DNA of 64,000 nt from Brettanomyces bruxellensis (lineage: Eukaryota > Ascomycota > Pichiomycetes > Pichiales > Pichiaceae), in the NCBI RefSeq assembly GCF_011074885.1, contig NC_054687.1:1326785-1390784 (forward strand), written 5' to 3'. Positions 9,822 through 20,331 of this stretch are shown here, one piece after another (within the stretch, counting starts at the first letter, position 1; every line of letters begins with the position of its first letter). The translations under genes and the position numbers were made by a program. The notes under the pieces are model-generated. The model searched no databases. It saw only the letters and a program-made list of their open reading frames with translations, and was not told the DNA's origin.

Positions 9822-11601
9822 ATGTCTGCAACAAAGGACGTTGAAGTTTTGGTTTTGAGAGGAACTTTGGAAGGTAAGTTAGATTATATGGAATGAGGTG
9901 TTGGAAAGTATCTCTAGGCTCATTTTGAAAAGGGAAAGTGGATGGTCTGAATGCATGATAGTCAAGATGTCTATGGAATGCCTTTTGTTTTGCTAATTAC
10001 AGATGAATATTATGTTTATCGGGAGTCAGTTTTGGCTTTTTTGTTCCTGAAGCCAGTTTTTCATTTGGTATTGCTATAACGGTCGTTATTTGTGTTTGTT
10101 TGCTGTAATTTTTTGATTGTGATTCATCGGCTATAAAACAGAGGTCAGCAACATGTTTGAGGAATGTGAACTATAAGAATGAGCGCGGGAAGAATGTAAT
10201 TTATCTGAGCTTCGGCATCATTACCCTTGCGGAATTGAGCTTTTCATGAATACCAGTACCTGTGAGACTTTAAATTGCAGCAAGAAACATGACGATACTA
10301 ACAGCGCACCACTTTATTTTAGGCCATAACGGTTGGGTTACTTCCTTGTCTACCTCCCAGGCTAACCCAGATTTGCTTTTGTCTGGATCCAGAGATAAAA
10401 CTCTTATCGTCTGGCAACTTACAAGAGACGGTGACCACTACGGTGTCGCCAAGAGAGCTCTTAAGGGCCACTCTCACATAGTTTCCGACTGTGCTTTGAC
10501 CCCAGATGGCAACTATGCCATCTCATCTTCTTGGGATAAGACTCTTAGATTGTGGAAGTTGGACACTGGTGACTGTGTTACAAGATTTGTTGGTCACACC
10601 GGTGATGTTTTGTCTGTTTCCATCTCTCCAAGTGTTAGACAGTTTGTTTCTGCTTCCAGAGATAAGACTGTGAGAGTCTGGAACGTTGTTGGTAGATGTA
10701 TTGAGGTTTTGGAGGGTCACAACGACTGGGTCTCCTGTGTCAGATGCTCTCCAAAGAAGAACTCTGTTGTTCTTTCTGCTGGTTGGGACAAGGCTGTTAA
10801 GGTAAGTTTATCTTTTTATTTTTCTACAATTCGCTTTTTTGTTGTTGTTCTTTCAAGTTTGTCTATGCTTCGGAGAGGATTAGCTGGTACATTTTGCTTT
10901 TGCTTTTTTGTTGTGGTTGCCAGCTATCCATATCTCAGATGATGTTACTATTATATTTGCTACTTCGGACGGTCGTTTCGACGACTGGATGAGACTTTTT
11001 TTATCACCAAGATCTCTGATGAGATGTTTTCCGAGCACTTGACATGTTTGAAAGGAGGAAATAGCAGGAACAGAAGGCGGTGTATGAGCCGATCCGGTAT
11101 GTTGATGGCAACATTATCTGTATCGGTCGCATTACGCTCAACCAAGAGTCACTTTACTAACATCAAAATTCTTCATTTTCTATCTAGTCTTGGGACTTGA
11201 CTAAGGGAACTTTGACCGCCGACTTCATCGGCCATAACGGTTACGTTACCTGCATCACACCTTCCCCAGATGGATCCCTTTGCGCTTCCGGTGGTAAGGA
11301 CGGTGTTATCATTCTTTGGGACTTGGCTTCAAAGAAGCTGTTGTACACTTTGAACTCTGGCCATGAGATTAACGCTTTGGCCTTCTCTCCAAACAGATTC
11401 TGGCTTTGCGCTGCTACCTCTTCTTCTATCGAGGTCTTCAACCTTCAAGAGAGAACTTTGAAGGATGAGTTGAAGCCTGAGGTTGCTGAGGGTAAGCCTC
11501 CTGTTTGTATCTCCTTGGCTTGGTCTAAGGACGGCCAGAACTTGTTCTCTGGTTACACTGATAACTTGATCAGAGTCTGGCAGGTCATGACCTCTTCATG
11601 A
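9822..11601 (+). CDS. ASC1: RACK1 ortholog Asc1 (40S ribosome WD40 protein), 3 exons
   Basis: This is a seven-bladed WD40 protein of the small ribosomal subunit that links translation to signalling and ribosome quality control. Exons are 9822-9873, 10323-10801 and 11188-11601, giving 314 residues. Intron 1 has GTAAGT at 9874 and TACTAAC near 10297. Intron 2 has GTAAGT at 10802 and ends TAG at 11187. Joins keep the frame: EG|HNGWV at the first and AVK|SWDL at the second. Repeated GH-x-n-WD units run from residue 18 to the end. Codon choice is strongly biased (TCT, TCC, GGT, GTT, AAG), a sign of high expression. S. cerevisiae ASC1 has one intron that carries snR24; here the second intron does. 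Convergent MGR3 is also its neighbour in S. cerevisiae. Confidence 0.95.
10931..11026 (+). ncRNA. snR24: C/D box snoRNA snR24 (U24) in ASC1 intron 2
   Basis: The intron contains a C box (ATGATGT at 10939-10945) and a D box (CTGA at 11016-11019). They are framed by a short terminal stem, ATCTC at 10932-10936 with GAGAT at 11021-11025. Two stretches match the known U24 guides: ATTTGCTACTTC after the C box, and TATCACCAAGATCT directly before the D box. U24 directs 2'-O-methylation of 25S rRNA. In S. cerevisiae it also lies in the ASC1 intron, so host and guest are conserved. It should be released by splicing, debranching and trimming. Confidence 0.93.
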
Positions 11602-11883
11602 ATGCATTCAATGTTTGCGTTGACTGTTTTTTTGAGGAGTCTGTTTAATATAATTTAGTCTTTTTTAACGGCTGTAAAGGCTTATAAAAGAAAGCTTTTT
11701 GAGAAGAATCATTCCAGTACGTAGGTGTTGTATGCTTGTGTGTTTGTATAGTTGAGCTTTTCACTAATGCGATATGCGGTTAACGTTTTTTAAGTGTACT
11801 CTAAGCAGTCCTACAGATCTTCCGTGCTTTTAACTCAATACTTTTCATTTCGGTTGTACTCTTATATATATACATGTACGTCA

Positions 11884-13440
11884 TTATCGGTATGTTGTTG
11901 CTGGAATATAGTTGTTCTTGCTCATTCGTTCGTCGATCTCCTGCTTTTTTATCCTTGCATTCATGTTTTCTGTCTCTGCATCCACTTTATCAACGATTTG
12001 CGTTAATTCATTGTCAGCTGCAACCTCTTTGGCCTGCAAAAAATATCTTCGACTCTCAAAATAGTTCATCCGGTGAACTTCCAGGACTCCTAGCGAATAT
12101 AATGTCATACTTAAGCATGCCTGTAACTGTCTGTCCTTCTTATGTGCTTTTACACCTTCAATTCCTCCCATCTTGTCTAAAAGCTTCCCATATATGCTTC
12201 CACTCATCTCTAAAGCCTTCATCTGCTCTTTTTCCTCCTGTTTATAATGCATTTCAAGGTCCAACCTCTTGTCTTCGTTTTCCTCCTTCCTCAAAAGCTT
12301 CTTTAACTGAGAAGCGCGCAATTCATGCCTTTCACTTTTCATATAATAGGCTGATCCCAAGTTGAGTATTGCAGTCCCAAGGTAAATTGGATGATAGTCC
12401 GATAACTGCATCCATAACAAGTTTGATTTGAGAAGCTCTATAGCTAAATTAGATCCTTCTCCCGTCATTTCCATCATTGCAAAAAGATCACGTGCTCGGA
12501 TCAAATCCTGCATGAAATAGGGCCACTTTGCCGAGAAGTTGTCAAAAAACTTCACTCCTTCTTCATTACAGTACTTCTTAACAAACCTCCTTCGTTTCAT
12601 ATAGGCATTTATATACCACCTTGAACTATTTAGATCAAGTACTTCCATAATATCCATTCCATCAATGGAGCCAATATTTCCATTTTTAGCACCCATCTGG
12701 GCCAAAAAAGGCCACTTATCCTTAATTCTCTCTTCACAAAGAGCCATACTATCCAAAAGCTCGTACTTATCGTCCACAATTGTATCCTTTTCTGCTAACT
12801 CCAATAATCTTGTCCTCACAACTAAATCCCGGTTTAGCAATATATCTTTCCATTTCTCCTCTACCTCCCCATTAGTAAGTTTCCCATGCAAAAACTCAGA
12901 TAGCTTTTTGTACACCTCTCTTTCCTCACCTCGCATCTCCATATTATCATACATTTCGGCGATTTTGAGCACTATTCCTGTATACTTTGGATCAAGCTGG
13001 TCCATATGCTCCTCATTACTTTTGTCCAAGGCCTTTTGGTAATATTTTAATGCCATCATGTAGTTTTTCCCCTCCTTCTCCGACTCTGACCAAAGTCCCT
13101 TCCTCAAATTTCGACTCACTTGTTTTGAATATGGGTTCCATGGTTGCCAAATGATCATCACCATAGCAAATGTGCTTATTCCCAAGAATACTCTTTTAAA
13201 AATTATCCAGTTCCGTTTCCTTCTCTCTTTTTTCCTATATAGCTCCTTGTACAGTTCTGCATTCTTTTGATCACTGTTTTGAAACTTTTTGGAGAGCCTG
13301 AATTCACTATTTAGCCTTAGTTGTTGGTGAAAAGTGCATTGCCTAAAAAGACTTGGACTCAGATTCAAACGATTAATTCCTACTCCATTTCTGGCGATTA
13401 TAGGCCCTAGCAAGCCCAAACGCAGTACTCCCTTAAACAT
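11884..13440 (-). CDS. MGR3: Mgr3-like i-AAA protease adaptor, mitochondrial inner membrane
   Basis: The protein has 518 residues. The N-terminus is basic and Ser/Arg-rich, fitting a mitochondrial presequence. One membrane span follows around residues 84-102 (WIIFKRVFLGISTFAMVMII). After it come TPR-like helices, including the YMMALKYYQKALDK segment, and a long helical C-terminus. In yeast Mgr3 with Mgr1 delivers substrates to the Yme1 protease. The convergent position next to ASC1 is the same as YMR115W-YMR116C, which strengthens the call. The start is the ATG at 13440. Confidence 0.85.
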   Translation of the reverse strand: MFKGVLRLGLLGPIIARNGVGINRLNLSPSLFRQCTFHQQLRLNSEFRLSKKFQNSDQKNAELYKELYRKKERRKRNWIIFKRVFLGISTFAMVMIIWQPWNPYSKQVSRNLRKGLWSESEKEGKNYMMALKYYQKALDKSNEEHMDQLDPKYTGIVLKIAEMYDNMEMRGEEREVYKKLSEFLHGKLTNGEVEEKWKDILLNRDLVVRTRLLELAEKDTIVDDKYELLDSMALCEERIKDKWPFLAQMGAKNGNIGSIDGMDIMEVLDLNSSRWYINAYMKRRRFVKKYCNEEGVKFFDNFSAKWPYFMQDLIRARDLFAMMEMTGEGSNLAIELLKSNLLWMQLSDYHPIYLGTAILNLGSAYYMKSERHELRASQLKKLLRKEENEDKRLDLEMHYKQEEKEQMKALEMSGSIYGKLLDKMGGIEGVKAHKKDRQLQACLSMTLYSLGVLEVHRMNYFESRRYFLQAKEVAADNELTQIVDKVDAETENMNARIKKQEIDERMSKNNYIPATTYR

Positions 13441-13708
13441 AATTTTGCACTTAAGCTTTAGCCGTTTTGACTAATAACAAAAGAGCATGTTAAAGGAAGG
13501 CGATTGATGGCTTTTTGATCTCTCCTCACTTTATTTCGATATTCTTGAATTTTTGCGTGCACTGCCCAGATGCCTATAGATAAGCGAGACCAGAAAAAAA
13601 TGAAATAATAATGAGAAAAAGGAGTTGAAGTGTGTGTGATCTCGTACACGCGTATCAACATCAAGTATTCATTCTTTCATTATCATTAACTAACATAAGC
13701 AACCGAAA

Positions 13709-15844
13709 ATGTCTGAATACACGTATATCATAATTGATGAGTCGCCCCCCATGAAAGAAGACTTCCGGGACTCTGTTGATTATGTGCTTGATCTTATCAT
13801 CAGCAAACTTGTGCGAGGAAAAAAGAAAGACTTCATATCCGTGATTACAGTTCATGACAAAAATACAAGCAACCCGATGAATGACAGAAGCCCGGATCAA
13901 TGGCAGAATTGTGTATTAGAGAATCCAACACTCTACAGCTGGGACAAGTTGGAGCATCTAATGAAGGAAAGACTTCAAATAAATCACGAGGATGTAGAAA
14001 GAAGCGAGGCAGATGTTCCTCGAGCAATTGCAATTGCACTTCAACACATTGCCGATCTTGAGGGAAAAAAGAAGCGTAAATCTGTGAAGTACTCCATTCT
14101 TATTGTGAGTAATTGGCTATCCGAGAACTCGTGGGATGGTTTAATCGAGCCTATATGTTCTCTTTCTTTGACTTACGATGTACTAATTGGTGCGATATAT
14201 TTTCCACATGTCAAATCGGAGGAGGATCGAGAATTTTATGCCTTATATGAGGATAACATGAGAAGCCTTGAAAAACTAATACCCACACTTAGGATGAGAA
14301 ATGGGGGAAATGGAAGGATATCCGGGTCATTTATGGCATCTTTTGAAACGGCAAAGTCATTCATTCGTGATGTCAATAAGGAACCACCAAAACTTGTATC
14401 ACCAACACCTGTATTTAGGGGAGAAATAAGGCTATTTTGCGATATTAATGCAATTGATATGCGAGACACGATTAGCAGTCTCACATCCTCAGTTGACTCT
14501 TTGAAAAGTTTACTTTCCGGGTATGACAAGGCTGCCGATTCAGCTTCTCTCTATTTTATGGCAGATGGCTATCCTTTAACCAAGAAGGAGGCTTACTTTC
14601 AGACAAAGGAGATTGCAGTGATCCCCAGCGATGAGAATTTCAATGATGACGATTCAATGGTGCATTATAAAATATCCCGCATCAAATACGTGAGGAATCA
14701 CTACGTGTATGAGGAGGAAAACAATGAAAATAGTACGGAGGATGCGTCAAAGGAAAAACTTGTGACCCAAATTCAGATAAAAAACGGATACAAGTACGGG
14801 ATGTCGATAATACCTGCTACAAGTACCATTCAAAGACAATTCAAGACTCTCACTCATACGGGAATTGATATAATATCGATTGCAGAGCGCGGTAGCATTC
14901 CACCATGGTATTATAAAGGAGAGAGTGTGATGCTTTTCCCCGGTAAGAGTGCTAGCACTAAAGATGTGACTGCTTTCTGTATGTTTTCGCAGGCTCTCAT
15001 GGTTACAGATTCGATAGCTATTGCAAGAGTGGTGCAAAAACCGGGTAGACCTGTAAGTCTTGCCGCACTAATCCCATCGTTTGTTTTGACTGAGCAGACC
15101 AAGTCCCAAATCAAGACTGAAGAGGCAGTAAGCGGTGTTAAAAGACAGCATATGCAAATAGATGATGATATGCAACCCGAGCATTATTATGGGTTGACGA
15201 TGGTAAACCTTTTCTTTGAAGACGAAAGGCGGTTTGCCCCGTTTGGCAAGCTGGGCAGAGTGTACAAGCAGGAAAAAGATCCCCAAGCAAAGTCTAGCAG
15301 TGCTAAGGAAACAGATATGCAAAGAGACATTCCAACCCAAGAGATGGTTGATGTCATGGAGCAGTTTGTAGAGAAGCTGGATCTTGATAGATTGAATGAC
15401 GATAAGCCACAAGACTTCAAGGATGAAAGCAGGTTTGTTGAGTTTAATGATTTTGATACTTTGCCCATCCCCTGGAACAGGGGAATCGATAAACAATCAA
15501 CTTACAAAAGCATAAGCAAAGTAACAAGAAGAATCCTCTCGCAGAATTCGCCAAAGGTTCATTTCATGCAGAAGGTAGTGAGAGTCATTTATAGGTACTT
15601 TCTTGAGGATGCAAATGGTAGGAGCAGCTTGTACGATTTAACAGAGAACAGCAAAAAGGAGCCTATTTCTGGCGATGCAAGGACTGCTTTTGACGTATTG
15701 CGAGAGTCCCTTGAAAAATCAACCAAGATCAATGGTCGGAATATGTTCATTCCAGATTTGTATGACCAGGCTGTTTTAGAATCGGATCAAGACATGAATC
15801 CTTGCTCAAACGCATGCAGAATCTCTACGGGGTGGAAAAGATAG
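13709..15844 (+). CDS. YKU80: Ku80 subunit of the Ku DNA-end-binding heterodimer, frame broken near 3' end
   Basis: Ku80 pairs with Ku70, loads on DNA double-strand ends for non-homologous joining, and protects telomeres. The N-terminal ~220 residues form a von Willebrand-type alpha/beta domain. The beta-barrel DNA-ring core follows (~230-520), with GIDIISIAERGSIPPWYYKG and the GRPVSLAALIPS block as its most recognisable parts. A helical C-terminal arm comes last. The frame stops at 15844 after an unconvincing tail (from about residue 698). A better Ku-like continuation lies in another frame at 15802-15957, so one base appears to be missing near 15800. The start is the first ATG. Confidence 0.9.
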   Translation: MSEYTYIIIDESPPMKEDFRDSVDYVLDLIISKLVRGKKKDFISVITVHDKNTSNPMNDRSPDQWQNCVLENPTLYSWDKLEHLMKERLQINHEDVERSEADVPRAIAIALQHIADLEGKKKRKSVKYSILIVSNWLSENSWDGLIEPICSLSLTYDVLIGAIYFPHVKSEEDREFYALYEDNMRSLEKLIPTLRMRNGGNGRISGSFMASFETAKSFIRDVNKEPPKLVSPTPVFRGEIRLFCDINAIDMRDTISSLTSSVDSLKSLLSGYDKAADSASLYFMADGYPLTKKEAYFQTKEIAVIPSDENFNDDDSMVHYKISRIKYVRNHYVYEEENNENSTEDASKEKLVTQIQIKNGYKYGMSIIPATSTIQRQFKTLTHTGIDIISIAERGSIPPWYYKGESVMLFPGKSASTKDVTAFCMFSQALMVTDSIAIARVVQKPGRPVSLAALIPSFVLTEQTKSQIKTEEAVSGVKRQHMQIDDDMQPEHYYGLTMVNLFFEDERRFAPFGKLGRVYKQEKDPQAKSSSAKETDMQRDIPTQEMVDVMEQFVEKLDLDRLNDDKPQDFKDESRFVEFNDFDTLPIPWNRGIDKQSTYKSISKVTRRILSQNSPKVHFMQKVVRVIYRYFLEDANGRSSLYDLTENSKKEPISGDARTAFDVLRESLEKSTKINGRNMFIPDLYDQAVLESDQDMNPCSNACRISTGWKR

Positions 15845-15957
15845 AAAGCAAGGAGAAATCGGCACAGGAGGAAATCAATGTGGGTAAAATACGTCCGGGA
15901 GTTGCGAAAGAGCTTGCCTCTATCGAGCAGTTGTTGGGAATTGGAGGTGAGAAGTAG
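15802..15957 (+). other. Out-of-frame continuation of YKU80
   Basis: Reading from 15802 in the -1 frame relative to YKU80 gives about 51 codons that begin LLKRMQNLYGVEKIESKEK and end at TAG 15955-15957. The segment is charged and helix-like, as expected for the end of the Ku C-terminal arm. No intron signals separate it from the main frame. It is either a sequencing or assembly deletion or a true frameshift that replaces the C-terminus. Confidence 0.7.
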
Positions 15958-16268
15958 GATAGGTCTGTGTATGGTATGTATCAGAGGACAATTCTGGATC
16001 TTAGAGAGCGCGTTAATAGGCATGGTCGCGATAGCATGGTAAAAAAAAAAGATAATTTGATATAAACAGAATTATGAGGAAATAAATTAATATTAAAACG
16101 AGGGGGTGCACGAAAAACTAAAATATACGTGTATCCAAAAAGTACGTACGCAACCGATAAGCAGCATAATACACAACAGTTTTATCCCTTCGCATCCTTC
16201 CGAGCCATCACTACACTTCGAGCACATTTTCACATCTGTCATCAACACATTCACGAAGTTCTGTGAGT
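15958..16268. other. Intergenic: AIP1 promoter
   Basis: No gene was seen. The stretch is AT-rich with a GT-rich segment before AIP1. Confidence 0.5.
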
Positions 16269-18062
16269 ATGTCGCTCGAGAAAACAGCTACAATTGCAGC
16301 CAATCCATCCACCACTCGAGGATTGTCAGTTCATCTCTCCTATGACCCAAGAACAAACAGAATCACATATGCGAGTGGTAAAAGCATCTTCCTCCGCTCC
16401 GTGGAAGATCCTTCCAAGTGTACGCAGTACACAGGGCACAAGGCTGCAACCACAGTGGCGACATTCTCGCCCTCCGGCTACTATGTGGCCTCTGGAGATG
16501 AAAGCGGAATTGTGAGAGTCTGGGATTGTGCATCAGACGACCTGATTCTCAAAGGGGAGTACCCGATATTGAGCGGCCGCATAAACGCAATTGCCTGGGA
16601 TGCAGACTCAAAGCGGATTATTGCCGTTGGAGACGGAAAGGAGAGATATGGCCACTGCTTCACGTACGATTCTGGAAATACCGTCGGCGAGATTTCTGGA
16701 CACACATCACAGGTCAATGCCGTTGCCATCAGGCCCTGCCGGCCATACCGGGCTGCCACGGTGTCTGACGATGCTGGCCTGGTGTTCTACCAGGGCCCAC
16801 CTTTCAAGTTTGTCCAGTCTGTCCGCGGTAAGCACACGAATTTCGTCCGGGATGTAAAATTCTCTCCTTCGGGTGGCCACGTTGTTTCTGTCGGTGCAGA
16901 CCGCAGCATCGTCTTGTACGAGGGCAAAACGGGGCAGTTCGAAAGGCAGATCAGCAACGCCCATGATGGTGGCATCTTTGCGGTCGATTGGTGCGACGAA
17001 AAGTCGTTTGTCACGTGTTCTGCCGACTCTACTGTCCGTCTTTGGTCCGTTGACTCCCCGGAAAAGCCCGAGAAAACCTGGAAAATGAGTGGTAAAACCA
17101 CTGCAAACCAACTTCTCGGTGTTGTCCGGACCAAGGACTATGTCATAGTGCTAAACCTCTCGGGCGATCTCTACTACTTTGACGATTCCTCCGAATCAGC
17201 CGTGAAAACCGTCTTTGCACACCAAAAATCCATCACCGCACTCTCTGTGCTTGCAGATCGGGTATTCACCGGCAGTTACGACGGACGGATCCTCGCATGG
17301 GACTCGCAGGGCAAGCAGGGAAAGCTTGTGCGGGGAGATGATGCCCACACCAACTTGGTTGTCGGTATCTGCCCGGTTGCAAAGGACAGACTCGTCTCGG
17401 CCGCTTGGGACGATACAGTTGCGTCAATCGACGCGTCGGCACTGCACGTCTCTCGCCTCGCCTCCTTGGAGGAGCAGCCGATCCAGATTGCCGCCTCTGA
17501 GGGTTTCTTTGCCGTTATTACAGAGTCCAAGGTTGCCGTTTACAGCTCGGATGGAAAAATCGTATGCGAGCTAAAGCTAGCTTTTACTCCAAGTGCTGTT
17601 GCCATCTCGAAGAGCTATGTTGTGGTTTCGGACTCTGCAACATTCAAGTCTCACGTGTACGACAAAAACCTTAAGCCTGCATCTGGTAAGGACTTGAAGC
17701 CTATGAGAGGCAAGCCTTCTTTTGCGAAAATATCGCCCGACGAGAATTTCCTTGCTGTTGGAGATTCGAACGGAAAGATCTTCTGCTATAATCTTTCATC
17801 TGGTGAGCTCGTGACCTCCAGGTGGGCATTTCACACCTCCAGAATCACGTCTATATCCTGGAATGAGGACAATGATCACGTCATCGCCTCGTCCTTGGAT
17901 ACTAATTTGATCGTGTACTCAGTTTCCAAGCCGGTGAGAAATGTCAAGGCTATGAATACGCATAAAGAGGGTGTTAGTGGTGTCGAGTGGATAGGACCAA
18001 ATCGCGCTGTTAGTGTTGGTGCCGATGCCTGCTTGAAGTTCTGGGATGTTGTCTTCAAATAG
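16269..18062 (+). CDS. AIP1: Actin-interacting protein Aip1
   Basis: This is a WD40 protein of 597 residues that works with cofilin to disassemble actin filaments in cortical patches. The sequence shows repeated WD/GH units through two seven-bladed propellers. It carries the Aip1 hallmark FYQGPPFKF around residue 180 and a final FWDVV. Its length is close to the ~615 residues of S. cerevisiae Aip1. The start is the ATG at 16269; two more codons upstream (GTG AGT) are open but not an ATG. Its base composition is visibly GC-richer than the flanking genes. It is also a YMR gene in S. cerevisiae (YMR092C). Confidence 0.96.
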   Translation: MSLEKTATIAANPSTTRGLSVHLSYDPRTNRITYASGKSIFLRSVEDPSKCTQYTGHKAATTVATFSPSGYYVASGDESGIVRVWDCASDDLILKGEYPILSGRINAIAWDADSKRIIAVGDGKERYGHCFTYDSGNTVGEISGHTSQVNAVAIRPCRPYRAATVSDDAGLVFYQGPPFKFVQSVRGKHTNFVRDVKFSPSGGHVVSVGADRSIVLYEGKTGQFERQISNAHDGGIFAVDWCDEKSFVTCSADSTVRLWSVDSPEKPEKTWKMSGKTTANQLLGVVRTKDYVIVLNLSGDLYYFDDSSESAVKTVFAHQKSITALSVLADRVFTGSYDGRILAWDSQGKQGKLVRGDDAHTNLVVGICPVAKDRLVSAAWDDTVASIDASALHVSRLASLEEQPIQIAASEGFFAVITESKVAVYSSDGKIVCELKLAFTPSAVAISKSYVVVSDSATFKSHVYDKNLKPASGKDLKPMRGKPSFAKISPDENFLAVGDSNGKIFCYNLSSGELVTSRWAFHTSRITSISWNEDNDHVIASSLDTNLIVYSVSKPVRNVKAMNTHKEGVSGVEWIGPNRAVSVGADACLKFWDVVFK

Positions 18063-18146
18063 GGCGGGAGAAATGACAAAAAAGACTTTTGTAATAATAT
18101 AATTATTCAAAGCATGTATTCTACAACTTGACCAATCCTACTTGAC

Positions 18147-18247
18147 TTCTTCAGTTCTTCTTACTTAACTTCTTACTTAACCTCTTCTTAACCTCTTTTT
18201 ACTTAACTCTTCCTTCTTACCCCTTCCTACTTACCCCTTCCTACTTT
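18147..18247. repeat. Pyrimidine-rich degenerate tandem repeat (TTCTTACTTAAC-like)
   Basis: The 3' flanks of AIP1 and MTC2 converge on a degenerate short tandem repeat with the core CTTACTTAAC/CTTCCTACTTAC. The strand is almost free of G for about 100 bp. The function is unknown; it may help end both transcripts. Confidence 0.6.
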
Positions 18248-18345
18248 CTGCATTACTTCACCTCATTCTAATTCGTTCTATTTTATCTATACGAACACAT
18301 CGACTATTCCAGATAGCCAAAAAAAGAAGTCTAAATCGTGCCTCT

Positions 18346-19290
18346 TTATATTGGAGGCTGAATCTTCTCCATCACCTCGTCGATAATAATCGGAATGTCT
18401 ACTTTATCAAGGATCTGGCTAACTAATGCCGGATCACTCCCGTATTGTATGGATGGCTCTTTCCGGGGATCTTCGAGCATATGTATTCGTATCGGTAAAA
18501 GTGAATATGCCGCTTGTCTTACCATCTCAGGCACAACATATTCATATCCGTGAAGAACGGCATATATAGCAACAAAGTGCTTAAATTCACCCAACACAAA
18601 AGTTGGGAGCCCACCAACAACAAACCTGTTTGTGCGAACAAAGATCACAATATCGTAAATGTATGTTTTGATCTCTCTGACCAAAACTACACGCTGTGAG
18701 TCTTTTCTTGCTTTTATCACTAAGTCAATGAATTGCGCAGATTGCAAATTCTTATCCATCGAATTGTCTGACTCCACTCCATGCAGTTCGATCCTACACT
18801 CATGTGTCTGTTCAATCCATATGTCATCCAGCAATACTTCATCTATTGAGGAATTAAGTGTGGTTTTGCCTAATATAATGAGCGTAAATATGTTGTCATT
18901 GTTCGATAATCTCGCCACATCATTAATATAATCGTCCAAATCACGCTGAAATTTCTTTGATGTGTTCTCCAATCCCTCTAGAATCAATATTCTAGGTTCC
19001 AATTTCATTGTGTTGCCGCTTGCCAACTCAGGTAATCCGAAAATTGTTGTAGGATCAAATATCGATTTGAAATTTAGCGTTACAATAACGAATTCATCGC
19101 CTTTAGCAAATCCCCAGCCATCAACAAAAAGACTCTCAATACTTTCTTCCGTTGCTTGAACATTGTTTGTAACTACTGATAAATGACGACCTGCAATAAC
19201 CGAGAGTAATAGTGCTTCCAAGATGTTGGGGGTTATTTTTATTCCGAGATCTCGCACCCTTGTCCTTTCCACCCATATAATGCTATCCAT
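18346..19290 (-). CDS. MTC2: Mtc2-like protein (maintenance of telomere capping), Mg-chelatase-like
   Basis: The protein has 314 residues. The N-terminal part resembles a degenerate P-loop ATPase fold: the strand-loop area lacks a clear GxxGxGKS, and RILILEGLENTS could be a Walker-B-like strand. The C-terminal half has a helical segment (REIKTYIYDIVIFVRTNR) like the magnesium-chelatase family C-terminus that Mtc2 shares. The main support is position: it is divergent from UTP11 across 267 bp, exactly as YKL098W (MTC2) and YKL099C (UTP11) in S. cerevisiae. In yeast, loss of MTC2 worsens cdc13-1 telomere-capping defects. Its biochemical role is not established. Confidence 0.72.
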   Translation of the reverse strand: MDSIIWVERTRVRDLGIKITPNILEALLLSVIAGRHLSVVTNNVQATEESIESLFVDGWGFAKGDEFVIVTLNFKSIFDPTTIFGLPELASGNTMKLEPRILILEGLENTSKKFQRDLDDYINDVARLSNNDNIFTLIILGKTTLNSSIDEVLLDDIWIEQTHECRIELHGVESDNSMDKNLQSAQFIDLVIKARKDSQRVVLVREIKTYIYDIVIFVRTNRFVVGGLPTFVLGEFKHFVAIYAVLHGYEYVVPEMVRQAAYSLLPIRIHMLEDPRKEPSIQYGSDPALVSQILDKVDIPIIIDEVMEKIQPPI

Positions 19291-19557
19291 TTGAATCTCG
19301 TGATCCAGATATCTTCATAAAATAGTGAATAACGATTGGTTAAACAAAACAATATGCAGTTAGGAAACGATGCATAACACAGAACAGACTGTACGCAAAT
19401 AAAAGTTGAGCGTTTGATATCAGTAGTGAGATAAAAAAAAAAAATAAAAAATAAAAAGCTCCAAAATTTTTCAGCTTCTTCACTTATCAAGCGTGCTTTA
19501 CTTGAAGACAACCTAAAAGACCATATATCCCGATCAACAGTGAAAAGTATATCCAAA

Positions 19558-20331
19558 ATGGCAGGATTTGTCCACGATGTTCAGAAAAAGCAGCATAGAG
19601 AGAGATCTCAACCCCAGAGGAGAAAGCGTTTGGGATTGTTGGAAAAAAAGAAAGATTACAGACTTAGAGCAGCAGATTTTCACAAGAAACAAGCACAGCT
19701 CAAAATCTTAAAGAATAAAGCCAAGTCCTACAATGAGGACGAGTATTATCATGCTATGACGAGAAATCATACGGATGCACGTGGTATCCTAATATCTGAT
19801 AGGGATCAGGAATCACTCACAAACGATGAAGTGATGCTTCTTAAAACACAGGATACAGGATATTTAACAACTATAGCACAGAGAGAGGCAAAGAAGATAG
19901 AAAAGGAGTTGAAAGACAGCAGTACGTTCAAGAGCTCTGGAAAGCACACAGTGTTTGTTTCATCGAGAGATGAGCTTGAAACATTTGATCCGGTGAAATA
20001 TTTCGATACCGATGCTTCATTATTATACAACAGGGAGAATAGACTTCGACTTCGACAGCTTAGCGGAAAATCAGAAGATGGAAAGTTGAATCCATTGCCT
20101 ATAGTAGGCAAAATCGATGATGCTGAAGGATATGACAAGGCGGTGAAAGATGTTGAGAAGTTAAAACGCTTGACTAGGATAAAAGAGAGGATGCAAAGAA
20201 AGAAGAAGCTTCAGGGTATTAACAGCAGATTAGACATGCAGAAACAGTTGATGAATGGAGGAAATGTAAAGAAGATCCCAAATTCAGACGGGAAGTCCAC
20301 CTACAAGTGGAAGAATCAGAGAAAGAAGTGA
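19558..20331 (+). CDS. UTP11: U3 snoRNP / SSU processome protein Utp11
   Basis: This is a nucleolar protein for 18S rRNA maturation, 257 residues, against about 250 in S. cerevisiae. The very basic N-terminus (AGFVHDVQKKQHRERSQP, then RRKRLGLLEKKKDY) is the Utp11 signature. The middle has the NHTDARG segment, and the C-terminus is Lys-rich and ends WKNQRKK. The start is the ATG at 19558; six upstream codons begin with GTG. The conserved neighbour MTC2 lies divergently upstream. Confidence 0.95.
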   Translation: MAGFVHDVQKKQHRERSQPQRRKRLGLLEKKKDYRLRAADFHKKQAQLKILKNKAKSYNEDEYYHAMTRNHTDARGILISDRDQESLTNDEVMLLKTQDTGYLTTIAQREAKKIEKELKDSSTFKSSGKHTVFVSSRDELETFDPVKYFDTDASLLYNRENRLRLRQLSGKSEDGKLNPLPIVGKIDDAEGYDKAVKDVEKLKRLTRIKERMQRKKKLQGINSRLDMQKQLMNGGNVKKIPNSDGKSTYKWKNQRKK

